Of a stretch of 64,000 nt of DNA, positions 25,559 through 34,132 are shown piece after piece. The notes beneath the pieces were generated by a model that did no database searches, was not told the DNA's origin, and worked only from the letters and a program-made list of their open reading frames with translations. The DNA is taken from contig NZ_CP108476.1 in the NCBI RefSeq assembly GCF_036226465.1, forward strand, positions 8,246,001 to 8,310,000, written 5' to 3'. The DNA is from Kitasatospora sp. NBC_01250 (GTDB taxonomy: Bacteria; Actinomycetota; Actinomycetes; Streptomycetales; Streptomycetaceae). A program made the position numbers and the translations under genes. Positions within the stretch are counted from its first letter, which is position 1. The number at the start of each line of letters is the position of its first letter.

Positions 25559-26518
25559 ATGACCACAGGGGAGTTCGGACCGGCACTGCGCCGCTGGCGC
25601 GACCGGGTCGCGCCGGTGGACGCCGGGCTGCCCGGCGGCGGGCACCGGCGCGCGGCCGGCCTGCGCCGCGAGGAACTGGCCCTGCTGGCCGGGATCTCCG
25701 TCGACTACGTCACCCGGCTCGAACAGGGGCGCGCCGCCAATCCGTCGGCGCAGGTCGTCGAGGCCCTGGCCAGGGCGCTGCGACTGTCGGCCGCCGAGCG
25801 CGCCCACCTGTACCTGTTGGCCGGGCTGGCACCGCCGGGCCCGCTGACGGTGCCCACCCACATCACCGCGAGCGTCCAGCGGCTGCTGGACCGGCTGACC
25901 GGCACCCCCGTCGCCGTCTTCGACGCGAGCTGGACGCTGCTGCTGGCCAACCCGCCCTACGCGGCCCTGATGGGCGACCCGTCGGGCCGGCGCGGCAACG
26001 AGCGCAACGGCGTGTGGCGCAACCTGCTCGGACCGGGCGGCCGGGTGCGGCACACCGAGCAGGAGCGGCCGCGCTTCCAGAGTGCGCTCGTCGCCGACCT
26101 GCGCGAGGCCGCCGCCCGCTACCCGGCCGACCAGCGGCTGCGCGGGCTCGTCGCCGAGCTGCGCGCGAAGAGCGAGCGGTTCGCCGAACTGTGGGACTCC
26201 GGCGCGGTCGACCGGCACGAGGCCGCGCGCAAGACCATCGACCACCCGCAGGTCGGCCCGCTCACGCTGGACTGCGACACGCTCACCGTGGCCGGCAGCG
26301 ACCTGCGCATCATGGTCTACACCGCCGAGCCCGGCACACCGGACGCCGACCGGCTGGCGCTGGTCGTGACCCTGGGCACCCAGAACCTGGGCACCGAGAA
26401 CCTGGGCACCCAGGACCTCAGCACCGAAAACCTGAGCACCCAGAACCTCAGCACCGAGAACCTCAGCACCGAGAACCGGGGCACCCAGAGCCTCGGCACC
26501 CGGAACGTCGACGTGTGA
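25559..26518 (+). CDS. XRE-family regulator with MmyB-like ligand-binding domain
   Basis: A 319-residue regulator. The N-terminal helix-turn-helix (~30-75) has RREELALLAGISVDYVTRLEQG. The C-terminal domain (~100-265) has the features of MmyB-type ligand-binding domains: TPVAVFDASWTLLLANP, WRNLLG, ADLREAAARYPAD and a Phe-rich FAELWDSGAVDRH stretch. The start was set at ATG 25559. The last ~48 residues are an unusual tail of nine five-residue units (LGTQN, LGTEN, LSTEN and variants), encoded by nine 15 bp DNA repeats ending four codons before the stop. That tail is not a family feature I recognise. Divergent from the SDR gene, its probable target. Confidence 0.88.
   Translation: MTTGEFGPALRRWRDRVAPVDAGLPGGGHRRAAGLRREELALLAGISVDYVTRLEQGRAANPSAQVVEALARALRLSAAERAHLYLLAGLAPPGPLTVPTHITASVQRLLDRLTGTPVAVFDASWTLLLANPPYAALMGDPSGRRGNERNGVWRNLLGPGGRVRHTEQERPRFQSALVADLREAAARYPADQRLRGLVAELRAKSERFAELWDSGAVDRHEAARKTIDHPQVGPLTLDCDTLTVAGSDLRIMVYTAEPGTPDADRLALVVTLGTQNLGTENLGTQDLSTENLSTQNLSTENLSTENRGTQSLGTRNVDV
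26372..26506 (+). repeat. Nine tandem 15 bp repeats at the 3' end of the MmyB-like gene
   Basis: Consensus ctSRgcaccSagaac repeated nine times in frame, giving L-[GS]-T-[EQ]-N units. A degenerate copy (cgagcacccggac) continues beyond the stop codon at 26523-26535, so the array is a DNA-level expansion that the frame reads through. Confidence 0.9.
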
Positions 26519-26537
26519 AGCCCGAGCACCCGGACCC

Positions 26538-26987
26538 TCAGCGGCCGGCCGGCGGCGGGACCCGGTGGCTCGGGTCCTCCTCGGGGGTGATCTCCCGCGG
26601 GCCCCGGGCGAAGGTGTGACAGAACTCGACCGCCTCCTCGAAGGTGATCGCCGGCAGCGGATCGGCGTCCGGCATCGGCACGGCGGAGCCGATCGTGTAC
26701 CGGTGCCGCGTCACCTCGCCTGCCCACACCGGCGGTTCGGTGCCGGCGAAGGCCAAGGGGCCCGCCGTCCCGCCCAGTTCCCCGGCGACGGTCCACTGTT
26801 CGCGCAGTTCCAGCACCCCGGGCTCCGGGCAGTGCCAGCGCAGCCGGGTCACGCAGAGCGAGTCCGCGTTGAACCAGGCGCTCCACCCCCGCCCGTCGCC
26901 GAGCAGCCCCAGCTCGGAGGCCTCCATCACGCCATAGGAGAACGGCACACTGCTCCAGTGGCCGACCAGCAGCTCATTCAGGTCCAC
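26538..26987 (-). CDS. Conserved hypothetical protein
   Basis: A 149-residue soluble protein starting at GTG 26987 (VDLNELLVGHW). It contains many Trp/Tyr-rich beta-like segments (WSAWFNADSLCVTRLRWHC, LREQWTVAGE, RHRYTIG) and a short acidic-rich C-terminal helix (FEEAVEFCHTF). No catalytic motif or membrane segment is visible, and I cannot assign a family. It converges with the MmyB-like gene (19 bp apart) and diverges from the ribosomal-protection gene. The frame has strong third-position GC bias, which supports that it is a real gene. Confidence 0.65.
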   Translation of the reverse strand: MDLNELLVGHWSSVPFSYGVMEASELGLLGDGRGWSAWFNADSLCVTRLRWHCPEPGVLELREQWTVAGELGGTAGPLAFAGTEPPVWAGEVTRHRYTIGSAVPMPDADPLPAITFEEAVEFCHTFARGPREITPEEDPSHRVPPPAGR

Positions 26988-27093
26988 CCGGCCATCTTCG
27001 CACCGGTCGGCGAGCCGTAAATCGGTTGCCACCGCGGGCGGCCGGCTGATCCACTGCCCGGCGGCGCCGCAACGCCCCAGCGCCCCCATCGAC

Positions 27094-27218
27094 CAAGGAG
27101 CACACCCATGCGTCCACTGTCTGCGTCCCTCGCCGCCGAAACCATCGCCGAATCGAAGGACCTGACGCACCGTGCACATGCTGAACCTGGGCATCCTGGC
27201 GCACATCGACGCCGGTAA
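27094..27218 (+). CDS. Candidate 36-codon leader ORF upstream of the ribosomal protection gene
   Basis: ATG 27108 follows AAGGAG (27095-27100) at good spacing; the feature start includes this ribosome site. The frame encodes 36 residues rich in Arg/His at the end (GHPGAHRRR) and stops at TAA 27216-27218, 44 nt inside the next gene in another frame. The downstream GTG 27172 therefore lies within the leader, so ribosomes translating the leader must pass or mask the resistance gene start. Tet(M) is preceded by a 28-residue leader peptide that takes part in drug-dependent expression, which makes a similar role here plausible. It could also be a chance ORF. Confidence 0.45.
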
Positions 27219-29172
27219 GACCAGTCTGACCGAGCGGCTGCTGCACGCCGCCGGAGTCGTCGACGAGTTGGGCAGCGTCGACGACGGCAGTACCCGGACC
27301 GACTCGCTGGCGCTGGAACGGCAGCGCGGGATCACCATCAAGGCGGCGGTCGTGTCGTTCGCCGTCCGGGGAGCGACGGTCAACCTCATCGACACCCCCG
27401 GCCACCCGGACTTCATCGCCGAGGTGGAACGGGTGCTCGGCGTGCTCGACGGCGCCGTGCTGGTCGTCTCGGCCGTCGAAGGCGTCCAGGCGCAGACCCG
27501 CGTGCTGATGCGCACGCTGGAGCGGCTGCGCATCCCGACCCTGCTCTTCGTGAACAAGATCGACCGTCGCGGCGCCGACCGCGACCGGGTGCTGCGCGAG
27601 ATCGCCGAGCGACTGACCCCGGCCCTGGTGCCCCTCGGATCGGTCACCGGGAGCGGGACGCGCGCGGCGGCCTACGCCCCTTACGCCGACTCCGACCCCG
27701 CCTTCACCGCCGCGCTCGTCGACCGGCTCGCCGAGCAGGACGACGAGTTCCTGGCCGCCTACCTCGCGGACGAGGCGAAGGCCTCGGCCGGCGGGCAACT
27801 GCGCCGTCGGCTCGCGGCGCTGACCTCGCGCGGGCTGCTCCACCCGGTGCTGTTCGGCTCGGCGATCACCGGCGCGGGCATCGACGCCCTGCTGACCGGC
27901 ATCGCCACGCTGCTGCCCGCCGCGGGCGTTGACGCCGAGGGCGAGCCCAGCGGCACGGTCTTCAAGGTGGAGCGCGGACCGGCGGGGGAGAAGATCGCCT
28001 ACGTCCGGATGTTCGCCGGGACGGTCCGCACCCGCGACCAGGTGGGCTTCGGCGCGGGCGACGACCGGCGGGCCGGCAAGGTCACCGCCGTCGAGCTGTT
28101 CGAGGACGGCTCCTGCGTGCGGGCCGACGCTCTCGCCGCGGGCCGGATCGGGCGGCTCCGGGGCCTGGGCGAGGTGCGGGTCGGCGATCCGCTCGGCGCG
28201 CACCCCGGCCCGGCGGGGGAGCAGCGCCACTTCGCGCCGCCGACCCTGGAGACCGTCGTCGTCCCCCGGGACGGCGCCGGCCGGGCCGCGGTCCATCTCG
28301 CGCTGGCCCAACTCGCCGAACAGGACCCGCTGATCAACCTGCGCCAGGACGACCTGCGCGGCGAGGTGTCGGTCTCGCTGTACGGGGAGGTCCAGAAGGA
28401 GGTCATCCAGGCCACCCTCGCCGACGAGTACGGGGTCGCGGTCGACTTCCGCGAGACCACCACCATCTGCGTCGAGCGCCTGTGCGGCGCCGGCTCGGCC
28501 GTGGAGGTCATCGCCAAGCCGCCGAACCCGTTCCTGGCCACCGTCGGGCTGCGCGTCGAGCCGGGCCCGCCCGACTCCGGGGTGCGGTTCGAACTGGCGG
28601 TCGAACTCGGCTCGCTGCCACTGGCGTTCATCAAGACGGTGGAGGAGAGCGTCAGCCGGACCCTGACCCAGGGGCTGCACGGCTGGCAGGTGCTGGACTG
28701 CACGGTGACCATGACGCACAGCGGCTACTGGGCCCGCCAGAGCCACGCCCACGGCACCTTCGACGCCAGCATGTCCAGCACTGCCGGGGACTTCCGCCAC
28801 CTCACGCCGCTGGTGCTGATGGCGGCGCTGCGGCAGGCCGGCACCACGGTCCACGAGCCCGTGCACCGGTTCCGGCTGGAGCTGCCGAACGATGCGTACG
28901 GCCCGGTGCTGCCGCTGCTGACCCGGCTCGGGGCCCTCCCGCACGCCCCGGTGCCGCACGGCGCCGGCTGCCTGCTGGAGGGCGAGATCCCCGCCGCCGC
29001 GGTCCACCGGCTGGAGCAGCGCCTGCCGGGGCTGACCCGCGGCGAGGCCGTCCTGGAGTACGCCTTCGAGCGCTACCGCCCGGTCCGCGGGGCGACCCCG
29101 GAGCGGGCGCGCACGGACCACAACCCGCTGGACCGCAAGGAGTACCTGCTGCACGTCCAGCGCCGGGTCTGA
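27172..29172 (+). CDS. otr(A): Otr(A)/Tet(M)-family ribosomal protection GTPase
   Basis: A 666-residue EF-G paralogue of the tetracycline ribosomal-protection family. G1 is AHIDAGKTS (with LTERLLH after it), G2 contains RGITIK, G3 is DTPGH and G4 is NKID. Unlike EF-G it lacks a long G' insertion, and the domain IV-V part ends with a YLLHVQRRV tail. The start MLNLGILAHIDAGKTSLTERLL closely resembles Otr(A) of Streptomyces rimosus as I remember it. Such proteins bind the ribosome and expel tetracycline, protecting producers and other soil bacteria. GTG 27172 or ATG 27178 could be the start; GAAGGA at 27155-27160 precedes GTG. It is preceded by a leader ORF and followed by a bidirectional hairpin. 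Drug specificity is inferred from family only. Confidence 0.85.
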   Translation: MHMLNLGILAHIDAGKTSLTERLLHAAGVVDELGSVDDGSTRTDSLALERQRGITIKAAVVSFAVRGATVNLIDTPGHPDFIAEVERVLGVLDGAVLVVSAVEGVQAQTRVLMRTLERLRIPTLLFVNKIDRRGADRDRVLREIAERLTPALVPLGSVTGSGTRAAAYAPYADSDPAFTAALVDRLAEQDDEFLAAYLADEAKASAGGQLRRRLAALTSRGLLHPVLFGSAITGAGIDALLTGIATLLPAAGVDAEGEPSGTVFKVERGPAGEKIAYVRMFAGTVRTRDQVGFGAGDDRRAGKVTAVELFEDGSCVRADALAAGRIGRLRGLGEVRVGDPLGAHPGPAGEQRHFAPPTLETVVVPRDGAGRAAVHLALAQLAEQDPLINLRQDDLRGEVSVSLYGEVQKEVIQATLADEYGVAVDFRETTTICVERLCGAGSAVEVIAKPPNPFLATVGLRVEPGPPDSGVRFELAVELGSLPLAFIKTVEESVSRTLTQGLHGWQVLDCTVTMTHSGYWARQSHAHGTFDASMSSTAGDFRHLTPLVLMAALRQAGTTVHEPVHRFRLELPNDAYGPVLPLLTRLGALPHAPVPHGAGCLLEGEIPAAAVHRLEQRLPGLTRGEAVLEYAFERYRPVRGATPERARTDHNPLDRKEYLLHVQRRV

Positions 29173-29245
29173 CCGCAACGCCGCCGGGAGCCGCACCTGC
29201 GTCCCGGTCCACGGGCGCTGAGCCTGGCGCGGCCGAACACCCCAG

Positions 29246-29277
29246 CCGGGGCCGCCCGTTCACGCGGGCGGCCCCGG
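29246..29277. terminator. Bidirectional hairpin terminator
   Basis: Perfect 13 bp stem CCGGGGCCGCCCG (29246-29258) / CGGGCGGCCCCGG (29265-29277) with a 6 nt loop, between the stop codons of two convergent genes. Confidence 0.85.
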
Positions 29278-29286
29278 TCGATCCGG

Positions 29287-29880
29287 CTACCCCTTGCCGG
29301 CGGTCCGGTAGGTGCACACGTTGACGCCCGTGCTGCCGGTGACCGTGGAGACGAGTTCGAGCGTGCGCAGCGCCCCGTCCTCGGGGAAGATCGACTTCCC
29401 GCCGCCGAGCAGCACCGGCATGACCATCAGCCGCAGCTCGTCGACCAGCCCTTCGCCCAGCAGCGCGCGGACCAGGGTGGGGCTGCCCATCACCAGCAGG
29501 TCGCCGCCCTCGCTCCGGCGCAGCTGTTCGATCCGGGCCACCGCGTCCTGGCCGGGGATGCGGGTGGAGTTGCGCCAGCCCGGCTCGTCACCGAGGGTGC
29601 TGGAGACGACGTACTTGGGGATGGCGTTCATCCGGTCGGCGAAGGGATCGCCGGCCCGCTCGGGCCAGGCGGCGGCCATCGTCTGCCAGGTGCGGCGCCC
29701 GAAGAGCAGCGCCTCGGCCGTGGCCAGCGCCTCGGAGAAGGCGCCGCCCACCACCTCCGGGTCGAAGAACGGGTGCGACCAGCCGCCGTGCGCGAAGCCG
29801 CCGTCGGTGTCCTCCTCGGCGCCGCCCGGCGCCTGCACCACGCCGTCCAGGCTCATGAACTCGCTGACCACGATGCGCAT
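29287..29880 (-). CDS. RibD C-terminal-domain dihydrofolate reductase-like protein
   Basis: A 197-residue protein beginning MRIVVSEFMSLDGVVQAPGG, the hallmark start of the RibD_C/DHFR-like family common in actinobacteria. Further family features are ALLFGRRTWQTM (~60), KYVVSSTL (~93), GDLLVMGSPTLVRALL (~130) and DELRLMVMPVLLGGGKSIF (~150), forming the NADPH-binding Rossmann-like fold. Physiological substrates are unknown; these stand-alone proteins are not the riboflavin pathway enzyme. ATG 29880 was preferred to a longer frame because the family starts there, with GGAGCAAC upstream. It converges with the ribosomal protection gene. Confidence 0.88.
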   Translation of the reverse strand: MRIVVSEFMSLDGVVQAPGGAEEDTDGGFAHGGWSHPFFDPEVVGGAFSEALATAEALLFGRRTWQTMAAAWPERAGDPFADRMNAIPKYVVSSTLGDEPGWRNSTRIPGQDAVARIEQLRRSEGGDLLVMGSPTLVRALLGEGLVDELRLMVMPVLLGGGKSIFPEDGALRTLELVSTVTGSTGVNVCTYRTAGKG

Positions 29881-29965
29881 GGGGTTGCTCCTCGTCCTCG
29901 TTCCGGGGTGACGGCACAGCAGACTGCCGCACAGGTGTGACAACCGGTGGGACAACACACCGAAC

Positions 29966-30010
29966 CGCAGCCGTGACGCTCGCAGCCGCGCCGCTCGCAG
30001 CCGTGACGCT
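29966..30010. repeat. Three tandem 15 bp repeats just after the dicarboxylate carrier stop
   Basis: Three copies of cgcagccgtgacgct (the middle one with two changes) run up to the TGA of the convergently read carrier gene, sharing its last base. Between genes; no coding role seen. Confidence 0.8.
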
Positions 30011-31392
30011 CAGACCCCCGCCGGCTGGGGGTCGGCCGGGTCCGCGCGGGGCGCGGCCACCGGTGCGTCGGCCGCGTCCGCCAGGAGCAGCTCGTCGAAC
30101 GGCGCCTGGCCGGACAGCACCCGGTGCAGCTGACCGTGGTCCAGCTCCTTGGTCCAGTGCCCGATCAGCACGGCGGCCACCGCGTTGCCGGCGAAGTTGG
30201 TCAGCGCGCGGGCCTCCGACATGAAGCGGTCGATGCCCACGATCAGCCCGACGCCGTCGACCAGTTCGGGCCGGTGCGACTGCAGACCGCCGGCCAGCGT
30301 GGCCAGGCCCGCACCGGTGACCCCGGCGGCGCCCTTGCTGGCGATCACCATGAAGACGAGCAGCGAGAGCTGCTGACCGAGCGACATCGGCCTGTCCATC
30401 GCCTGCGAGATGAAGATCGAGGACATCGTCAGGTAGATCGCGGTGCCGTCCAGGTTGAACGAGTAGCCGGTCGGCACCGTGATGCCCACCACCGGGCGGC
30501 TGACCCCGAGGTGCTCCAGCTTGGCGATCAGGCGCGGCAGCGCGCTCTCCGAGGAGGAGGTGGAGAGGATCAGCAGGAACTCCCGGCCCAGGTAGCGCAG
30601 CAGGGCGAGCACGTTGACCCCGGCCACCAGGCGCAGCAGCAGCCCGAGGACGACCACCACGAAGAGCACGCAGGTCAGGTAGAAGCCGATCATGATGACG
30701 GCCAGGCTCTTCAGCGCGGCGGTGCCGGTGGCGCCGACCACGGCGGCCATCGCGCCGAAGGCGCCGATCGGGGCGACCCACATGATCATCGACATGATCC
30801 GGAAGACCAGCCGCTGCAGGTGCTCGATGCCGCGCAGCACCGGTGCGCCGGCCGCGCCCATCGCCTGCAGCGCGAAGCCGGCCAGCAGGGCGACCAGCAG
30901 GGTCTGCAGGACCTGGCCCTGGGTGAGCGCGGAGACCAGGGTGTTCGGGATGATCCCGAGCAGGAAGTCACTGGCGCCGGTCGCCTGGCCGGCCGCCGCC
31001 TGGGCATGGCCCGCCTTGGCGAGCGCCGCGGTGAGGTGCAGTCCGGAGCCGGGTTCCAGCAGGTTGCCGACGACCAGGCCGAGGCCCAGCGCGATGGTGG
31101 AGGTCACCAGGAAGTAGCCCAGGGCCAGGCCGCCGACCCGGCCGACGCTGGCGGCCTTGCTCACCGAACCGACGCCCAGCACGATCGTGCAGAAGATCAC
31201 CGGGCTGATCATCATCTTGATCAGGTTCACGAATCCGGTGCCGACCGGCTTGAGGCCGACCGCGAACCCCGGCGCCAGCAACCCGACCAGGATGCCCGCG
31301 AGGACCGCGGCCAGCACCGCGAGATAGAGGTACTGGGTGCGGTCGGTCGCCCGTCTGGTCCGGTCGCTCCGGTCCGTACTGATGATCGCCAT
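30010..31392 (-). CDS. dctA: Dicarboxylate/amino acid:cation symporter (DctA type)
   Basis: A 460-residue DAACS-family carrier with about eight membrane helices and two re-entrant hairpins. The substrate-site motifs are ILSTSSSESALPRL (hairpin 1, serine-rich) and TGYSFNLDGTAIYLTMSSIFI (TM7), both matching DctA, which takes up C4-dicarboxylates (succinate, fumarate, malate) with cations. FVNLIKMMISPVIFCTIVLG near the start is also typical. ATG 31392 follows AAAGGAG; the frame could extend slightly upstream but without SD. Transcription is divergent from a CitA/CitB-type sensor-regulator pair, the classical regulation for such carriers. Confidence 0.93.
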   Translation of the reverse strand: MAIISTDRSDRTRRATDRTQYLYLAVLAAVLAGILVGLLAPGFAVGLKPVGTGFVNLIKMMISPVIFCTIVLGVGSVSKAASVGRVGGLALGYFLVTSTIALGLGLVVGNLLEPGSGLHLTAALAKAGHAQAAAGQATGASDFLLGIIPNTLVSALTQGQVLQTLLVALLAGFALQAMGAAGAPVLRGIEHLQRLVFRIMSMIMWVAPIGAFGAMAAVVGATGTAALKSLAVIMIGFYLTCVLFVVVVLGLLLRLVAGVNVLALLRYLGREFLLILSTSSSESALPRLIAKLEHLGVSRPVVGITVPTGYSFNLDGTAIYLTMSSIFISQAMDRPMSLGQQLSLLVFMVIASKGAAGVTGAGLATLAGGLQSHRPELVDGVGLIVGIDRFMSEARALTNFAGNAVAAVLIGHWTKELDHGQLHRVLSGQAPFDELLLADAADAPVAAPRADPADPQPAGV

Positions 31393-31459
31393 GGCTGTCG
31401 GCTCCTTTGCCTCGCTGCGGCCCACGGGGGGACGGGCCGCTCCGACTATCGGCGGCGGG

Positions 31460-31475
31460 CGTGACGACGGTCACG
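31460..31475. promoter_or_regulatory. Inverted repeat in the dctA/sensor-kinase divergent gap
   Basis: cgtgac-gacg-gtcacg lies in the 208 bp between dctA and the kinase gene, 68 bp upstream of the dctA start. It is a reasonable binding site candidate for the response regulator encoded beyond the kinase. Identified by symmetry and position only. Confidence 0.4.
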
Positions 31476-31600
31476 TTTGCGTTCATAGAGTTCACGAGGG
31501 CCGGACCGGCCCCGATCGGCGCCCGAGCAGCGGCCCGTCGGTCCGAGGCCGCCCGGACCAGGGCCTCTCGTGAGGGAGGCGCTAAGGCAGACTGTCCGCC

Positions 31601-33316
31601 ATGCCGCGCCCACCCCGTCCCACCCGACCACCCGGCAGCGCCCCGCCCGCCGCCGGCCGGCGCCGCCGCCGGCTGCCGCGCAGCCTGGCGGGCCAGCTGT
31701 TCTCCGTGCAGATCGTGATCGTGGCCGCCGTGGTGGCCGGATGCGCGGTGCTGGCGTACCTGGGCGCCGGGGAGCGGGCCGAGCAGAGCGCGCGCCGCCA
31801 GGTGACCGCCGCCGCGCGGGCGGTGGCGGACTCGCCGTCGGTGCGGGCGGCGATCGTCGGCCCCGACCCGACGGCGGTGCTCCAGCCGTACGCCGAGCAG
31901 GTCAGGGCGGACAGCGGGGTGGACTTCGTGACCGTGCTGGACACCCACGGGATCCGGCTCGCGCACCGCGACCCGGCGCAGATCGGCAAGCCGTACCTCG
32001 GGCACATCGGGCAGGCGCTGGCGGGGGAGACCTTCACCGAGACCTACACCGGCACGCTCGGCCCCTCGCTGCGGGTGATCACCCCCGTGCGGGACGACAG
32101 CGGACAGGTGATCGGGCTGGTCAGCTCCGGCATCACGCTGCAGTCGATCAGCGAGCAGCTGCGCGGACCGCTGCTGGCCCTGGTCGGCGTCGCGCTGGCC
32201 GCGCTCGCCCTCGGCGGCCTGGGCACCTACCTGGCCAACGCCCGGCTGCGCCGGCACACCCACGGCATGGGCGCCGCCGAGCTGAGCCACCTGTACGAGT
32301 ACCACCAGGCGACCCTGCACGCGGTGCGCGAGGGCCTGGTGCTGCTCGACCCGGCCGGGCGGGTGGTGCTCTGCAACGACGCGGCGCGCGAGCTGCTGGA
32401 CCTGGACGAGGACGTCGAGGGCCGGCCGTTCGCCGACCTCGAACTGCCCCGGGCGCTGACCCGGGCGGTGCTGGCCGAGGGCCCGGTGCTCGACGAGGTG
32501 CACCTGACCGCCGAGCGGGTGGTGGTGCTCAACACCTCGGCGATCGGCACCGGCCCGGCCGGCCCCGCCCGGGTGCCGGGCCGCCCGATGGGCACCGTGC
32601 TGACCCTGCGCGACCACACCGAACTCCAGTCGCTGAACGGCGAACTGGACTCGGTGCGCGGCTTCACCGAGGCGCTGGGCGCGCAGGCGCACGAGGCCGC
32701 CAACCGGCTGCACGCGGTCGTCTCGCTGGTCGAACTCGGCCGCTACCAGGAGGCGGTGGAGTTCGCCACCGCCGAACTCGCGCTCGCCCAGCGGCTCACC
32801 GACCGGGTGGTCGGCGCGGTCGGTGAACCGGTGCTGGCCGCGCTCCTGTTGGGCAAGGCGGCCCAGGCCGCCGAGTCCGGCGTCGAGTTCGTGCTCAGCG
32901 AGGACAGCCGGATCGACGACGGCGTGCTGCCGCCCGACCTGCCCGCCCGCGACCTGGTGACCATGCTCGGCAACCTGATCGACAACGCCCTGGACGCCGC
33001 GATCCTGGGCGCCGGCGACCACGCGGCGGCCCCCGAGGTGACGGTCACCGCGCGCACTGACGCCGGCCAGCTGCTGCTGCGGGTCGCCGACACCGGCCCC
33101 GGGATCGACCCCGATGCGGTCGAGTCGGTCTTCCGGCGCGGCTGGTCCACCAAGGAGGGCGGCGGCCACGGGCTGGGCCTGGCCCTGGTGGCGCAGGCCG
33201 CGCGGCGCAACGGCGGCACGGTGGAGGTGGGACGCGAACGCGGCGCGGTGCTCACCGTCCGGCTCCCGCTGACCACCGGCGCCGCGCGCCCCGCGGGCCG
33301 GGTGGGGGCGCCGTGA
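31601..33316 (+). CDS. CitA/DcuS-type sensor histidine kinase
   Basis: A 571-residue membrane kinase. A basic, Pro-rich N-terminus precedes TM1 (~30-52); an extracytoplasmic Cache/PASTA-like sensor follows (~55-185, with FVTVLDTHGIRLAHRDP and GSSGI-like turn), then TM2 (~185-205), a cytoplasmic PAS (~225-330) and a short SpoOB-type helix pair containing the phospho-acceptor (His364 in AQAHEAANRLHAV). The ATPase has NLIDNALDAA, DTGPGID and GGHGLGLALV. This architecture senses citrate or C4-dicarboxylates in its relatives, agreeing with dctA transcribed away from it. It overlaps the regulator gene by GTGA. Confidence 0.92.
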   Translation: MPRPPRPTRPPGSAPPAAGRRRRRLPRSLAGQLFSVQIVIVAAVVAGCAVLAYLGAGERAEQSARRQVTAAARAVADSPSVRAAIVGPDPTAVLQPYAEQVRADSGVDFVTVLDTHGIRLAHRDPAQIGKPYLGHIGQALAGETFTETYTGTLGPSLRVITPVRDDSGQVIGLVSSGITLQSISEQLRGPLLALVGVALAALALGGLGTYLANARLRRHTHGMGAAELSHLYEYHQATLHAVREGLVLLDPAGRVVLCNDAARELLDLDEDVEGRPFADLELPRALTRAVLAEGPVLDEVHLTAERVVVLNTSAIGTGPAGPARVPGRPMGTVLTLRDHTELQSLNGELDSVRGFTEALGAQAHEAANRLHAVVSLVELGRYQEAVEFATAELALAQRLTDRVVGAVGEPVLAALLLGKAAQAAESGVEFVLSEDSRIDDGVLPPDLPARDLVTMLGNLIDNALDAAILGAGDHAAAPEVTVTARTDAGQLLLRVADTGPGIDPDAVESVFRRGWSTKEGGGHGLGLALVAQAARRNGGTVEVGRERGAVLTVRLPLTTGAARPAGRVGAP

Positions 33317-34035
33317 GCCCCTGGCGATCGGGCCCGATCGAGGTGCTGGTGGTCGAGGACGACCCGGTGGCCGCCGACGCGCACACCCGCTACGTCGGCC
33401 GCACCCCCGGCTTCCGGGCGGCCGGCACCGCGCACACACTGGCCGCCGCGCTGCGCTTCCTGGAGCGGACCCGGGTCGCCGGCACCCCCGTCGACCTGGT
33501 CCTGCTCGACCTGCACCTGCCCGACGGCCACGGCCTGCGGCTCTGCCGTGCGCTGCGCGCCGCCGGGCACGAGACCGACATCATCGCGGTCACCTCGGCC
33601 CGGGAGCTGGCCACCGTCCGCCAGGCGGTCTCCGCGGGCGTGGTGCAGTACCTGCTCAAGCCGTTCAGCGCCGCCGCCCTGCACGAGCGCCTGGACCGCT
33701 ACGCCCGCTACCGCCAGAGCCTGGCCCGCAGCGGCGAGGCCACCGGGCAGGATGAGGTGGACCAGGCCTTCGCCGTGCTGCGCACCGCCGAGCGCAGCAG
33801 CCTGCCCAAGGGCCTGAGCGCCCCGACCCTGGAGACCGTGGCGGCGGTGCTGCGCGCGGCCGACGGCAGCATCTCGGCCGCCACCGCGGGTGTGGCGGCC
33901 GGCGTCTCGCGGATCACCGCCCGCCGCTACCTGGAGCACCTGGTGGACGTGGGCCTGGCCGTGCGCGAGCCGCGCTACGGGCAGGTCGGCCGCCCGGAGC
34001 TCTGCTACCGCGCCCGAAGGCCCGACCGGGGCTGA
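33313..34035 (+). CDS. CitB/DcuR-type response regulator
   Basis: A 240-residue response regulator. Receiver domain at ~10-130: acidic pair VVEDDP, phospho-acceptor Asp66 (LLDLHLPDG), Thr/Ser of VTSARE and Lys in LLKPF. The C-terminal ~80 residues hold an HTH (SAATAGVAAGVSRITARRYLEHL), matching the CitB/DcuR output domain with its LVDVGLAVREPRYG end. The GTG start overlaps the kinase stop, so the pair is translated together. It most likely activates dctA when the substrate is present. Confidence 0.92.
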   Translation: MSPWRSGPIEVLVVEDDPVAADAHTRYVGRTPGFRAAGTAHTLAAALRFLERTRVAGTPVDLVLLDLHLPDGHGLRLCRALRAAGHETDIIAVTSARELATVRQAVSAGVVQYLLKPFSAAALHERLDRYARYRQSLARSGEATGQDEVDQAFAVLRTAERSSLPKGLSAPTLETVAAVLRAADGSISAATAGVAAGVSRITARRYLEHLVDVGLAVREPRYGQVGRPELCYRARRPDRG

Positions 34036-34077
34036 CGGGTCCGAGCCGGGGGCCGGCCTCTTGCGTGCACCCTCGGG

Positions 34078-34119
34078 CGAACATGTTCGTCACGTACTTG
34101 TTCGCTACGAACATGTTCG
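34078..34119. promoter_or_regulatory. Twin palindromic operators of the second TetR regulator
   Basis: CGAACATGTTCG occurs as a perfect palindrome at 34078-34089 and again at 34108-34119 (14 bp if extended by one pair to 34107-34120). Their centres are exactly 30 bp apart. The last copy is only 13 bp before the GTG start of the regulator, so binding would block its promoter; a classical TetR autorepression layout. Confidence 0.8.
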
Positions 34120-34132
34120 TTACGCTTCAGGA

